From positions 1-64,000 of IMG/VR virus record IMGVR_UViG_3300018481_000021: a stretch of 64,000 nt of DNA; one strand, given 5' to 3'. Position numbers and translations under genes: made by a program. Source of the stretch: a virus. Positions 38,969 through 47,795 of this stretch are shown here, in pieces (position 1 is the stretch's first letter; the number at the start of each line of letters is the position of its first letter). Below the pieces are notes generated by a model, which was given only the letters and a program-made list of their open reading frames with translations, made no database searches and was not told the DNA's origin.

Positions 38969-40336
38969 TTATCCACCCACACCAACATCGGCAGGCGTCA
39001 ACAATTTACGCGGCAAATAAGAAACACCTTGCTTTGCCTTGTCGTGATAAATATATGTAGCGACATCTACGTTACCCGGCACCAACTTAATATTACCATC
39101 GTGCTTCCAAATCGTAACGTGATCAACTTTGCCACCTTGACCGTTATCCAAGTTGTGTTTGCTACTGACGAACCCAACATTGAGTGGTCCCTCGTTCATA
39201 TCAAATTCTGCATAATCAGCCGCCTGATAAAAAGGACCTCCACCATTGTGGCTCGCACCTGCGTAGGCATCACAACTTTCCCAACTATTATTATAAAGTT
39301 TATGCCCAGCCCCATTCAGTACTAATTTGGCACCCTTAAAAATATTGGATTCAATGCGAGCCTTACCACCATGACGGATACCCCCATTGTGCTTACATCC
39401 AAGCAAACTACATTGAGATATGATAAGACCACGCTTACAATAGACACCGCGCACCCGATTATTGTCAGCGCGAATGAGGCAGTGGGTAATTTCCACATCC
39501 TCCATGCATACAACATCATTGCCTTTAGGTTTACTATCGCCGAAATAAATTACGTGATCTTCCATAGCCCCACCGGGTCGTGAGCCATTATCATTAAAAT
39601 CGCAATAGTAGATATAAATCCGTTGCGGGCCATCGCTCGGCCTTGGATAGTCGTTACCATCTGGCATTTTGAACACGATGTTACTAACAGAATTAGTGCC
39701 TGGATTCTTACCGTTGAACGTACACCAACCAATTTTGATATCCGCACGTCTCTTCTGATGACTACTGATACCCTGCGGAGACTGTATCTCCATTCTGGTT
39801 AACCAAACAAAATCAGCGTCGAGCACGATTGCAGCCGAACCAGTATCATTTACTCTGAAAGTTTCTTTGAAACCGTGCAACCAATGACCCTTGCCGGTAA
39901 TACGTACACGTTGATCAAGAAAAGCACCGAGCAAATCACGACTACGAATAATCACTGGTCTCGTAGGGTCCATATTACGAGCCAGCGCCAATGACCCGCA
40001 TTCAACCCCAGCCTTGACACTAATAGTGGTTCCAGGAGGCGCATCTTGATACGCCGCCATTACCGTAGGATAATTCTCAGGGACCATTCGCGTATTCTGC
40101 GGTGTAGCTGCAGGTGGGTTTTTTGGCCGCTTGTCATCCTCTTCAGGCGGCTTAACGACAGGCGGTACAACAGGAGGCTCAACAGGAGGCTCAACAGGAG
40201 GCTCAACAGGAGGCTCAACAGGAGGCTCAACAGGAGGCTCAACAGGTACAGCAGCGTTCAACTCAGCCTGTAACACGTTGACCTCGGATAGCTTCCCATC
40301 CAACTCGGTCCAGATTTCAGCCGGTGTACGCGTCAT
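38969..40336 (-). CDS. tailspike/depolymerase, PL6 chondroitinase-B-like beta-helix
   Basis: 455 aa. N-terminal helical part, VEPP repeats (six, coded by 12-bp units near 40170-40240), then a right-handed beta-helix with PGTTISVKAGV, GSAAIVLDADFVWLTRMEI, YCDFNDNG, NRVRGVYCKRGLIISQC, as in chondroitinase-B/alginate-lyase-type tail proteins. Its C-terminal region is similar to that of the 40370 gene (GG-x4-YQAADYxExxxNxG). AAGGAG precedes the ATG. Probably cuts or binds host polysaccharide. Confidence 0.8.
   Translation of the reverse strand: MTRTPAEIWTELDGKLSEVNVLQAELNAAVPVEPPVEPPVEPPVEPPVEPPVEPPVVPPVVKPPEEDDKRPKNPPAATPQNTRMVPENYPTVMAAYQDAPPGTTISVKAGVECGSLALARNMDPTRPVIIRSRDLLGAFLDQRVRITGKGHWLHGFKETFRVNDTGSAAIVLDADFVWLTRMEIQSPQGISSHQKRRADIKIGWCTFNGKNPGTNSVSNIVFKMPDGNDYPRPSDGPQRIYIYYCDFNDNGSRPGGAMEDHVIYFGDSKPKGNDVVCMEDVEITHCLIRADNNRVRGVYCKRGLIISQCSLLGCKHNGGIRHGGKARIESNIFKGAKLVLNGAGHKLYNNSWESCDAYAGASHNGGGPFYQAADYAEFDMNEGPLNVGFVSSKHNLDNGQGGKVDHVTIWKHDGNIKLVPGNVDVATYIYHDKAKQGVSYLPRKLLTPADVGVGG
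40168..40245 (-). repeat. 12-bp tandem repeat encoding VEPP
   Basis: Units of AGGAGGCTCAAC in near-perfect tandem, encoding Pro-Val-Glu-Pro linkers of the tailspike. Confidence 0.85.
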
Positions 40337-40350
40337 AGCTTACTCCTTCA

Positions 40351-40369
40351 TCCAACAACGATTGTTGGA
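40351..40369. repeat. dispersed palindrome
   Basis: Perfect arms, core ACGAT. Abuts the stop of the 40370 gene. Confidence 0.95.
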
Positions 40370-42784
40370 TCATGCTGGATCGCAACCTGCGCCTGCGCGC
40401 AACACTGATTCAACAATTGTATTGATCGCAGGATATCCACCTAAACCACCAGTATTAACAACTACTGCACTAGGCGGCGTAGTGTGTCCATTACTGGTAA
40501 AATCCAAATTTGGATTCCACCCACGGTTTCCTTTATAAATACGCACGTTATTAGGATTGCCACCTTTACTTGCAACTACCGTGTGATTATCGGCACTCTG
40601 AACATCACCAATTATAATATCAAATCCTGGATTATCTACTAACGTACAATAATCAGCGGCTTCATGCTCACCCCCGTTAGCGCTCTTTGGAACTTGTCCA
40701 CAATTCAATGCAGCGACCATAGTCCCACTATCGCATCGATTACCAATAATCGTTATTCCAGAGCCATTAAGCTCTATATTTCCACCATTACCAAATCGAT
40801 TACCGCGAATAATTCCACCCGTATCATAATTATTATTTTCAATTTGTCCATCGCGAAAAACAATAGGCCCCGTAAGAGTACTATCGATAAAATTATATTC
40901 GTAAGTCATATTCCGTTTGGTATACAACCGCCCATCACCTTCAACAATATTATAAGCAAATCGAAAAGATTGTTGCACTGCAACAGAATTTGACGATGGT
41001 TTACTTTTTTGCGCGTAAAGAAAATTATGTACACCCCCGCTTGGACGATTAAATGTACACCACGCAATATTACTATTTGAAGGTAAATTAGACCCCGAAC
41101 CCATCGGAACTAGAGCAATACTGGCAGTTATTACGGCGCCTTCATCTGGATTAGCACCAATTGAGTTATAGCAAAAGTTAAAATTACTATACGGAGTGCC
41201 ACCAGGATATGCAATTGTCACAAACAAACCATTTGGAATAGAAGAATTAGTTACCCACAAACCTGATCTAGTGCATACTATTGCAGTTGATGAAGATTCA
41301 TAACCACCGCTAGCGCGAAATGTAAATCGAATCCCCGACATCCACCAATTTACTCCATTAATACGAACCTGCAATGAAATAGTTGCCCCAAGATGCGTAC
41401 GCGACCGCATCATGATACGTTGCGAACCACTCGCTGTATGCGTACCAGCTCTACTGGTTGATATCGCACTACCAGAATACGTACCATTGTCCAGAACAAT
41501 CAAATCACCAGGTGCGAGATTGGAGCTATTCATGGCGGCATCTAAACCAGCCCTGCCTGCAGCATAAGTTGCTTTAGAACCAGTCTGATTAAATCCAACA
41601 CAATGCCATTTGCTAACCGATACAGTCGGTAAGTGTTTCGGAAATTCTGTTGTTGGTGGTGGATCGGGGTCTTCTGCTACATCAATTAATGTAGCATTTG
41701 CCGTAGCCTGATTAATATTACCAATACTAGGGCTATTAATCGTAATTGTAATCGTTCTGTTGCCTTGCAAACCAGTACGGTTATTTGTCCCGCTCGTAAG
41801 ACCTACAGTAGTAGCGCTAGCCGGCAACGTTAGAGTACCAGTAGTTGGAGCGACCAAATCCGAAGAAGTACTAAGGTTACTAATAACCGAATAATTAACC
41901 GTTACGGCCTGTGTACCCGAACCAACAAGGCGCCTTAACGTCCACCCAATATTGTTTCCTTCAACTATATCACTACCACTATTTGCAAAAATACCAACAG
42001 TCGGAGTTAGTGTTACGACAAAATCATCCAACTGAAACGCGGCTGACGAATTAGTCGGTGAAATCACCCCATTGGTAATTCCTGTCAATGTCAAAAAAAG
42101 TCCACGCGAACCCTGCGTACCGCTACGCGCAGCAGTCGCTACTGAAATATTCACTTGACTAATCGAAGCATTAAGTGTTGCAACACCAGTAAGAACCGCG
42201 CCAACAGCAAAATCAGTAGCGTCAAGACTACTAGTCCAAGCCCAATTAATGTTGACTGTAGCCGTAGGATCACCGCTTACGCGTCGAATCTGTGCTGTTA
42301 CTGACGAAGCTTCTACTATTGTTGTTGGTGATTGGGCAAAAGCGCCGATGACGGCCGGCGGCACAAATACATCCTGAAGAACTGTAATAGCAAAAGAACG
42401 GGTAGGATCAATCAAAGTCTCTTCATCACCACCAGAAGGTACTGTAAGAGTAGCACGAAGATCGCGATTACCTTGCGTTCCAGACCGATTGACAGTAACA
42501 ACAGAAACGATTTCTTCTACATCGCCTGAATTGAGTACTATTGTTTCGACAGTCGGGGCTACCAGATCAGCAACACCAGCAGTGCTAGTGAAAGTAACAA
42601 TTACAGTCGCACTAATATTAATTAGCCCACTGACTTGGAAAATTCTGAAAAAAACTTCATCACCTTCAACCGCCGTATTTTCAATCGACTCGATGCCAAT
42701 GGTCGGGGGATCATCAGGCGGCACAAAAGTCCCGTCGCCTTCCGCGCGCATACGCTGATGCAGTAGTGCAGCCGTGGCTTTCAT
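40370..42784 (-). CDS. tailspike with three Calx-beta-like domains and a beta-helix
   Basis: 804 aa. Three N-terminal Ig-like/Calx-beta domains of about 110 residues each (EGDEVFFRIFQVSG..., EASSVTAQIRRVSGD..., EGNNIGWTLRRLVGSG...) with RTGLQGNRTITITI-type strands, then a chondroitinase-B-like beta-helix (DLIVLDNGTYSG, WMSGIRFTFRASGG, IAWCTFNRPSGGVHNF). The C-terminal part is a paralogue of the 38969 gene. The ATG is the last base of a palindrome copy whose centre supplies the ribosome site AGGAG 7 nt upstream. Receptor-binding or depolymerase function likely. Confidence 0.8.
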   Translation of the reverse strand: MKATAALLHQRMRAEGDGTFVPPDDPPTIGIESIENTAVEGDEVFFRIFQVSGLINISATVIVTFTSTAGVADLVAPTVETIVLNSGDVEEIVSVVTVNRSGTQGNRDLRATLTVPSGGDEETLIDPTRSFAITVLQDVFVPPAVIGAFAQSPTTIVEASSVTAQIRRVSGDPTATVNINWAWTSSLDATDFAVGAVLTGVATLNASISQVNISVATAARSGTQGSRGLFLTLTGITNGVISPTNSSAAFQLDDFVVTLTPTVGIFANSGSDIVEGNNIGWTLRRLVGSGTQAVTVNYSVISNLSTSSDLVAPTTGTLTLPASATTVGLTSGTNNRTGLQGNRTITITINSPSIGNINQATANATLIDVAEDPDPPPTTEFPKHLPTVSVSKWHCVGFNQTGSKATYAAGRAGLDAAMNSSNLAPGDLIVLDNGTYSGSAISTSRAGTHTASGSQRIMMRSRTHLGATISLQVRINGVNWWMSGIRFTFRASGGYESSSTAIVCTRSGLWVTNSSIPNGLFVTIAYPGGTPYSNFNFCYNSIGANPDEGAVITASIALVPMGSGSNLPSNSNIAWCTFNRPSGGVHNFLYAQKSKPSSNSVAVQQSFRFAYNIVEGDGRLYTKRNMTYEYNFIDSTLTGPIVFRDGQIENNNYDTGGIIRGNRFGNGGNIELNGSGITIIGNRCDSGTMVAALNCGQVPKSANGGEHEAADYCTLVDNPGFDIIIGDVQSADNHTVVASKGGNPNNVRIYKGNRGWNPNLDFTSNGHTTPPSAVVVNTGGLGGYPAINTIVESVLRAGAGCDPA

Positions 42785-42802
42785 CCAACAACTCCTGTTG
42801 GA
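42784..42802. repeat. dispersed palindrome carrying a ribosome binding site
   Basis: Perfect arms, core ACTCC: on the minus strand this reads AGGAG, 7 nt before the ATG whose A is the last base of the repeat. Confidence 0.95.
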
Positions 42803-44419
42803 TCAAGGTATGGGGGTAGGAGTACGTACATCAACTGTCACGCCATCATTCTGGAACCACAACTCAGCAACGCCATAGGGCACGCTCAACACATCGCGTC
42901 CACCTTCCAAATTTAGTACCACAGCACCACCACCGATTACCGCTTTTGGTTGATAACCGATCAACGCTATATTAGTTTTCAATGCGGCAGATGAAAAATT
43001 ACCTGTAACAGTAAAATCTGCAGTAACAGTAGATACACCAGAAAAAATACCGTAAGCCTGATTTCTATTGTTACTGGTGTCAGAAGCAAGAACATCAGGT
43101 AGACCAGCAGTATTACCAAAAGCATCCCGCGTAACATTGGTAGTGAACGACACAAATGTGCTATTTACTGGTGCCGCACCTGAGCCAGCCATACCCATGA
43201 CCAATGATTGCGCCGGCAATCCAGGTATGGTTGCCGTAGCTGTGGAGCGAACCAATGTGGCTTGCCTCGGGTCAAATGCAAAGAATGGGAGAGCCCCTTC
43301 GGTCTTATCAAGAATAAAGTAATCAGCGGCTAAGAAATCCGTATTTACACCTTCATCCATACGAATATTAATGGTTTGTCCAGCTCGGGCTCCCAACATA
43401 GCGCGCGCGAGGAAAAATTGAGGCCGTGAACTTGCCGGTGGAAAAGCTTCGTATGGGCTTATAGTATCCCAGGTTAAACCACCAGTAAGATCAAAAGTAA
43501 CAGTACTGGGAAAACTTGGGCCAAAATGCATCGCGTTAAAAACAAGTAGCACTTCGCCGTCAACGACCCCAACCGGCGGAATGACAATTGGCACATCCAG
43601 TAATCGTCGAGCAGTCGTGCTAGTATTTTCTACACGGAAAACACTTCGTCCGCGAGCGACCAAGGTCGGAGTAACAAGATTAGTACCTCCTGCTTGTGGC
43701 ACGAATTTAACTGAGCCAGTAGCCGAACGCAGCTTGTATGCACCCCAGCGAGCTTTCTTTTCAGCAGATGTAAAAATTCCAGGAGGAATGGTGACAACAA
43801 CCTCGGCACCACCAACCGGCTGCACTTGTCGTTCTGTAAATAGAAAACCTGACGCAAACGTCTCGTCACCCGTCAATGGCCCTGCCGTATCCAAATCACG
43901 ACTTTCTTGCGCAATACCCGCCGCCTTTTGTGCGCTAATCACAGCGCTATCGCCACCGCCAGGAAGCGATGTACCTTCGGGGGCCAAGGCAAATTGTTGC
44001 GACAACGTAGCCGATCCTGCCGCTGCGTTAGATGCTGTAGCGGCAGAATTAGCTGAATTGGTCGCCTGTGTAGCCGATCCCGCCGCTGCACTTTGCGACG
44101 ACGCCGCCTGTGAAGCGGCTTGCTGCGCAGCCGTTACGGCTTGTTGAATTTCTGGAATATCAGCAATCGAGCCGCCGTTGAGCAAAAGTTGACCAGTAGA
44201 TGACAACGTTAATGTGGCTTGCTGTAGTGGTGCCGCCCCCGGTGGCTTATACACCGATTGTATCTGAACCCGATGCGCCACCGCGTCCCAAGTTATGACG
44301 GTGTAGTTCTGCGCCGCTTGGTCGCCCAAGATCAACGGTTGCGTCGGATCGTGGATCACGCCGGGCACGGGCTCAATCTCCTCGCAGATCAGGTGCGCGA
44401 GAGCGCTAGCTAAGGTCAT
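42803..44419 (-). CDS. tail fibre/appendage protein
   Basis: 538 aa. Ala/Ser-rich N-terminal coiled-coil (QAASQAASSQSAAAGSATQATNSANSAATASNAAAGS), which often forms trimeric fibre shafts, then beta-rich domains. A NILxLxGGRDVLSVP-like end (NLEGGRDVLSV) is close to the C-terminus. ATG 44419 is preferred over an in-frame TTG inside the palindrome 44427-44445; the ribosome site is weak. No enzymatic motif seen. Confidence 0.7.
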   Translation of the reverse strand: MTLASALAHLICEEIEPVPGVIHDPTQPLILGDQAAQNYTVITWDAVAHRVQIQSVYKPPGAAPLQQATLTLSSTGQLLLNGGSIADIPEIQQAVTAAQQAASQAASSQSAAAGSATQATNSANSAATASNAAAGSATLSQQFALAPEGTSLPGGGDSAVISAQKAAGIAQESRDLDTAGPLTGDETFASGFLFTERQVQPVGGAEVVVTIPPGIFTSAEKKARWGAYKLRSATGSVKFVPQAGGTNLVTPTLVARGRSVFRVENTSTTARRLLDVPIVIPPVGVVDGEVLLVFNAMHFGPSFPSTVTFDLTGGLTWDTISPYEAFPPASSRPQFFLARAMLGARAGQTINIRMDEGVNTDFLAADYFILDKTEGALPFFAFDPRQATLVRSTATATIPGLPAQSLVMGMAGSGAAPVNSTFVSFTTNVTRDAFGNTAGLPDVLASDTSNNRNQAYGIFSGVSTVTADFTVTGNFSSAALKTNIALIGYQPKAVIGGGAVVLNLEGGRDVLSVPYGVAELWFQNDGVTVDVRTPTPIP

Positions 44420-44426
44420 GGATGTA

Positions 44427-44445
44427 TCCAACAATAGTTGTTGGA
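44427..44445. repeat. dispersed palindrome
   Basis: Perfect arms, core ATAGT. Upstream of ATG 44419. Confidence 0.95.
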
Positions 44446-44459
44446 CGGGTTTTTGTGCA

Positions 44460-47400
44460 TCATGTCACATCCGTCAACGTAACTACCTGCACATATATGC
44501 GCGCATTCGCTACAGCAATAATAGCACACGAATTAGTAGGCACTGTCGGATTGGACCCGGCCGGCCCATCGATGGTAACAGTTCCGCCCGTCGCCACTAT
44601 AGTGCATTCAAAGTCGTATCCGATAATATCTACTACCGGCACTGTTACGGTTATCGCCGCTGTGCAAACAATTCGCTGAGCATGGTTGATATTGGCCAAA
44701 GTAAAATTAGCTGATCTAGTAGCTGGAGCACGCCCACCATTTAGGGTCGAACGCAACTTCAATGACCCTGAAGGTAGCCGACTATTTGTTCCAAACTCGG
44801 CAAATCCACCAGAGGGGTTCTGCGGGGCTCTATCGGCGTCGCCTTCTATTACAAAAGCATCTGCATTTGCTGGTGATGCCGGATCGTCGTTATCACTTAC
44901 CCAAGATTGCCAGTCATAATCACCAGCGATAATCTGCATCTTGGAACGCGAACCGCAATTAGGTCCAGTGAATGTCATTAAGCGCGGATTGATGGTAGCG
45001 GTCATTCCCGAGAAATCGTAAATCAATATACCATTACCCGTAGTATTCACTTCCGCCGCTGCTCTAAGGAAAATAGCTCGCGGCCTATCTTGGCTACCTT
45101 TTTGGATTACTCGAACTGCACCCTCGACTTGCAGCACACCATCTTCGACATCAAGAGCCCTATCACCAGTAACAACCGCATCAAAATTTCTTACGCGGTT
45201 AGTTTGTCGCGCCTCTGCTGGAGTAAGTACATCCTCGCGACCAAATTTAACCCCGATGCCGCTACCTTCATATGAACATCCATCAAGAAAATGCTCACCA
45301 AAATCATTAGCAAATTGCTTATAGAACACAAACCCAACCGGAACTCGCCGAACATGACAATTGGTTGCACGGCACCGCACACCACGAAATTGAAATCCAG
45401 AACCGGTAGAAGATTCGCTGAAGTATCCACCGTCAACATCCAAATTCATGAACCGGGCTTCATAGGCATCTGAGTGCGTGTCGTATGCCGAAGATGAACA
45501 TGACCCGGAAGCACCACCATTAACTGTCGGTCGAAACGCGCGGCCCCACTGTACTCTAGGATTACTGGAATTTGGAGCGATGGTAGTATATACATGACGA
45601 CAATCGTCACCGCCGAGATCGGTATGCACAGTCATATACGAACCGCCATCAACCACGCCGTAACCAACAATCGCCGGTGTCTCGCTGGCTGTTGCATTAC
45701 GCAAATGATGCGCTCGAATACTATACGTAGCCGCAAGATAAGTTCCAATTAGAGCCAAACCTTGCAGCCAATCCCTGAACCACAACCCGAATACGCGTGG
45801 TTCGACTGCGGACACGACCCTGACGCCAATCCCGCGCCAATCTTCCGCAACTAAACGCGCCCAATTACCACGTACTCCAAAATCCGTTATCAAAACACGC
45901 TGCGTCTTATCCAACATATGTAGTTGGATAGACGTAGTGTAGCTGTCAACCAGCATGGCTGGAATGTAGAGCAACCATTGACCTGGAGTTGCATGCGCTG
46001 CCATTGCAGCGATGTAGACGTGTTGACCGACAAAATCACCAAGATCACTCTCAACGATCTGGTCGGTGGCAGTTATCTTCCCTACATCGCCAACGACTGG
46101 AGGTAGTTGACCAGCCGTCAAGGCAATGGTAATCACCGTGACTGGGGTATCTGAGCTGAATGTTCCAGAAAAATCAAATATGCCGGTCGTTACCGAAACG
46201 ACGTTATAAATCTCCGGCACTTCGACACGACAATCCAAAACCGCAAACCCTTCCGGGTCGTAATCAACATAAATCTCACCCGTGCCGCCACCATCAATAA
46301 TAGGTTTGTTCAGAATAGGCAGCGCTGCCGTAACACGCCATGTCCCTCGGGCAAGATCGAGCACACCTCCAGCCTGATTGACCTGAGTTATCGCCTGCGA
46401 CAAGGCCAAGGTATCATCAGCTATTCCGTCGCCAACGGCTCCATAGGTGAACGGAGATACCCTATTGACCGCGACCCCTTGCGAGCCTTGCGTCGGCAGA
46501 CCTACAACAACCCATATTGAAGAACCAAACTCAGGTGGAGTAGTAAACTGAATCACGTCGCCATTGATCAGAAAATCCACAGCCGGTTGCAAAATGATGT
46601 TGTTTTGTGAGACCAGCACATTGGTTGGCGTGCCGGGAAATACATTGACCCCTGACATATTGAAAAGTTCAAAATCGGTCTGAATATCATCGAACAGCCA
46701 CGCCGAGGTATCAATAGCTACTGCGTTGGGCGAAAACTGCACGTCGCCGACAGTAAACAGTTGCACGACCACCGCAGTATTGACGCACATAGGGGTGGCA
46801 AGAGCAATGAAATCACCACCGGCCCCACCCTCATTGACAGTGTAATCCGCCCCGTTGACCTGCAACACACCATTGAGATAGACATTGATACCGTTGACCG
46901 AAACCTGCCCGGTGGATACGTCGAACTCCAGAATATTACCGTAACTGTCGGCTGTGCCGGGTCCGTTGGGTGGAATGACGCTGGTTTCTATGCTAATGCT
47001 ATAGTAGTAGGCCCGGATCGACGCCGGCAACGCCGCTGCGGCAACAACGAAACGACCAGCAGAAGAAAAAATGTAGAAAGTATCATTGCTGATGTTGTAG
47101 TAAGTGTGCCCGACTTCGAGCGGATTACCGAAGTTATCGGCGACTGGGGGGGATGACTTGGGTCCAAGGTACATCCCCCCGCCGCCGCTGGCGAGGGCTG
47201 CAATCGGGTAGTTGGCAGATCGTAGTGGTTGATTCAATCCACCGGAGACTACTGGTACTCGCGGATTTTCCAGACCGGAAACGTCGTCCACGCCTGGTAG
47301 TAGGCCGCGTAGTCCGAAATCGACAGTAATTGGAACTGAAGCATTGCCCGGTCCAGAGGTAAGGCCGTCGAGTGTGATGCGATGATCAGAGGCTAGTTGT

Positions 47401-47462
47401 TGCAATTCGTCGGTTTCGAACCCACGAACCTTCAGCTCGGTGCCGACGATCGGGCTGGCCAT
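44460..47462 (-). CDS. tailspike, pectate-lyase-3-like (1000 aa)
   Basis: The N-terminal ~300 residues form a virion-binding part with beta-rich repeats (GNPLEVGHTYYNISNDTFYIFSSAGRF). Then SPFTYGAVGDGIADDTLALSQAI, the classic start of a Pectate_lyase_3 beta-helix tailspike, and a long beta-helix follows. It overlaps the upstream small gene by TGATG. A degraded palindrome at 45910-45928 is read as SIQLHMLDK. Likely the main spike of host-polysaccharide recognition. Confidence 0.85.
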   Translation of the reverse strand: MASPIVGTELKVRGFETDELQQLASDHRITLDGLTSGPGNASVPITVDFGLRGLLPGVDDVSGLENPRVPVVSGGLNQPLRSANYPIAALASGGGGMYLGPKSSPPVADNFGNPLEVGHTYYNISNDTFYIFSSAGRFVVAAAALPASIRAYYYSISIETSVIPPNGPGTADSYGNILEFDVSTGQVSVNGINVYLNGVLQVNGADYTVNEGGAGGDFIALATPMCVNTAVVVQLFTVGDVQFSPNAVAIDTSAWLFDDIQTDFELFNMSGVNVFPGTPTNVLVSQNNIILQPAVDFLINGDVIQFTTPPEFGSSIWVVVGLPTQGSQGVAVNRVSPFTYGAVGDGIADDTLALSQAITQVNQAGGVLDLARGTWRVTAALPILNKPIIDGGGTGEIYVDYDPEGFAVLDCRVEVPEIYNVVSVTTGIFDFSGTFSSDTPVTVITIALTAGQLPPVVGDVGKITATDQIVESDLGDFVGQHVYIAAMAAHATPGQWLLYIPAMLVDSYTTSIQLHMLDKTQRVLITDFGVRGNWARLVAEDWRGIGVRVVSAVEPRVFGLWFRDWLQGLALIGTYLAATYSIRAHHLRNATASETPAIVGYGVVDGGSYMTVHTDLGGDDCRHVYTTIAPNSSNPRVQWGRAFRPTVNGGASGSCSSSAYDTHSDAYEARFMNLDVDGGYFSESSTGSGFQFRGVRCRATNCHVRRVPVGFVFYKQFANDFGEHFLDGCSYEGSGIGVKFGREDVLTPAEARQTNRVRNFDAVVTGDRALDVEDGVLQVEGAVRVIQKGSQDRPRAIFLRAAAEVNTTGNGILIYDFSGMTATINPRLMTFTGPNCGSRSKMQIIAGDYDWQSWVSDNDDPASPANADAFVIEGDADRAPQNPSGGFAEFGTNSRLPSGSLKLRSTLNGGRAPATRSANFTLANINHAQRIVCTAAITVTVPVVDIIGYDFECTIVATGGTVTIDGPAGSNPTVPTNSCAIIAVANARIYVQVVTLTDVT
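45910..45928. repeat. palindrome copy with one arm change
   Basis: Right arm AGTTGGA. In the 1000-aa tailspike, read as IQLHMLDK. Confidence 0.75.
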
Positions 47463-47680
47463 CAGTGCATTATCCTAACTGCTTCCGGGTAACGACTGTA
47501 CGGATAATTACATTGTGCAGCTACGAAACGACAAGCGTCCTCACGCTGCCCGTATCGCCGCCATGAAAAAGTTTCGATGTAATCGTACAAATGCCAATAA
47601 TGCAAAACCACCGGGTTCGTCCGATCCAACAACTGTTGTTGGATGGGATCGGGATAGTGATTTTTTCTCCTAGCCAGCAT
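47462..47680 (-). CDS. small basic protein (72 aa)
   Basis: ATG 47680 with GGAG 8 nt upstream; the frame extends to 47920 but that part would overlap the terminase. Sequence: MLARRKNHYPDPIQQQLLDRTNPVVLHYWHLYDYIETFSWRRYGQ..., with the palindrome read as DPIQQQLLDRT. It may be a tail-region helper. No family recognised. Confidence 0.55.
   Translation of the reverse strand: MLARRKNHYPDPIQQQLLDRTNPVVLHYWHLYDYIETFSWRRYGQREDACRFVAAQCNYPYSRYPEAVRIMH
47625..47643. repeat. dispersed palindrome
   Basis: Perfect arms, core ACTGT. In the small basic gene, read as IQQQLLD. Confidence 0.95.
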
Positions 47681-47771
47681 ACGCGTATCTCCGCTCGCGT
47701 ACATGCGCCGAACAGTACGCGCTTTAGTTGAATAAGTCAAGCACCAAATAGGGGGTGCGACAATATGTCCA

Positions 47772-47790
47772 TCCAACGATAATTGTTGGA
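47772..47790. repeat. palindrome copy with one arm change
   Basis: Left arm TCCAACG. After the terminase stop, only 147 bp from the previous copy. Confidence 0.85.
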
Positions 47791-47795
47791 TAATT

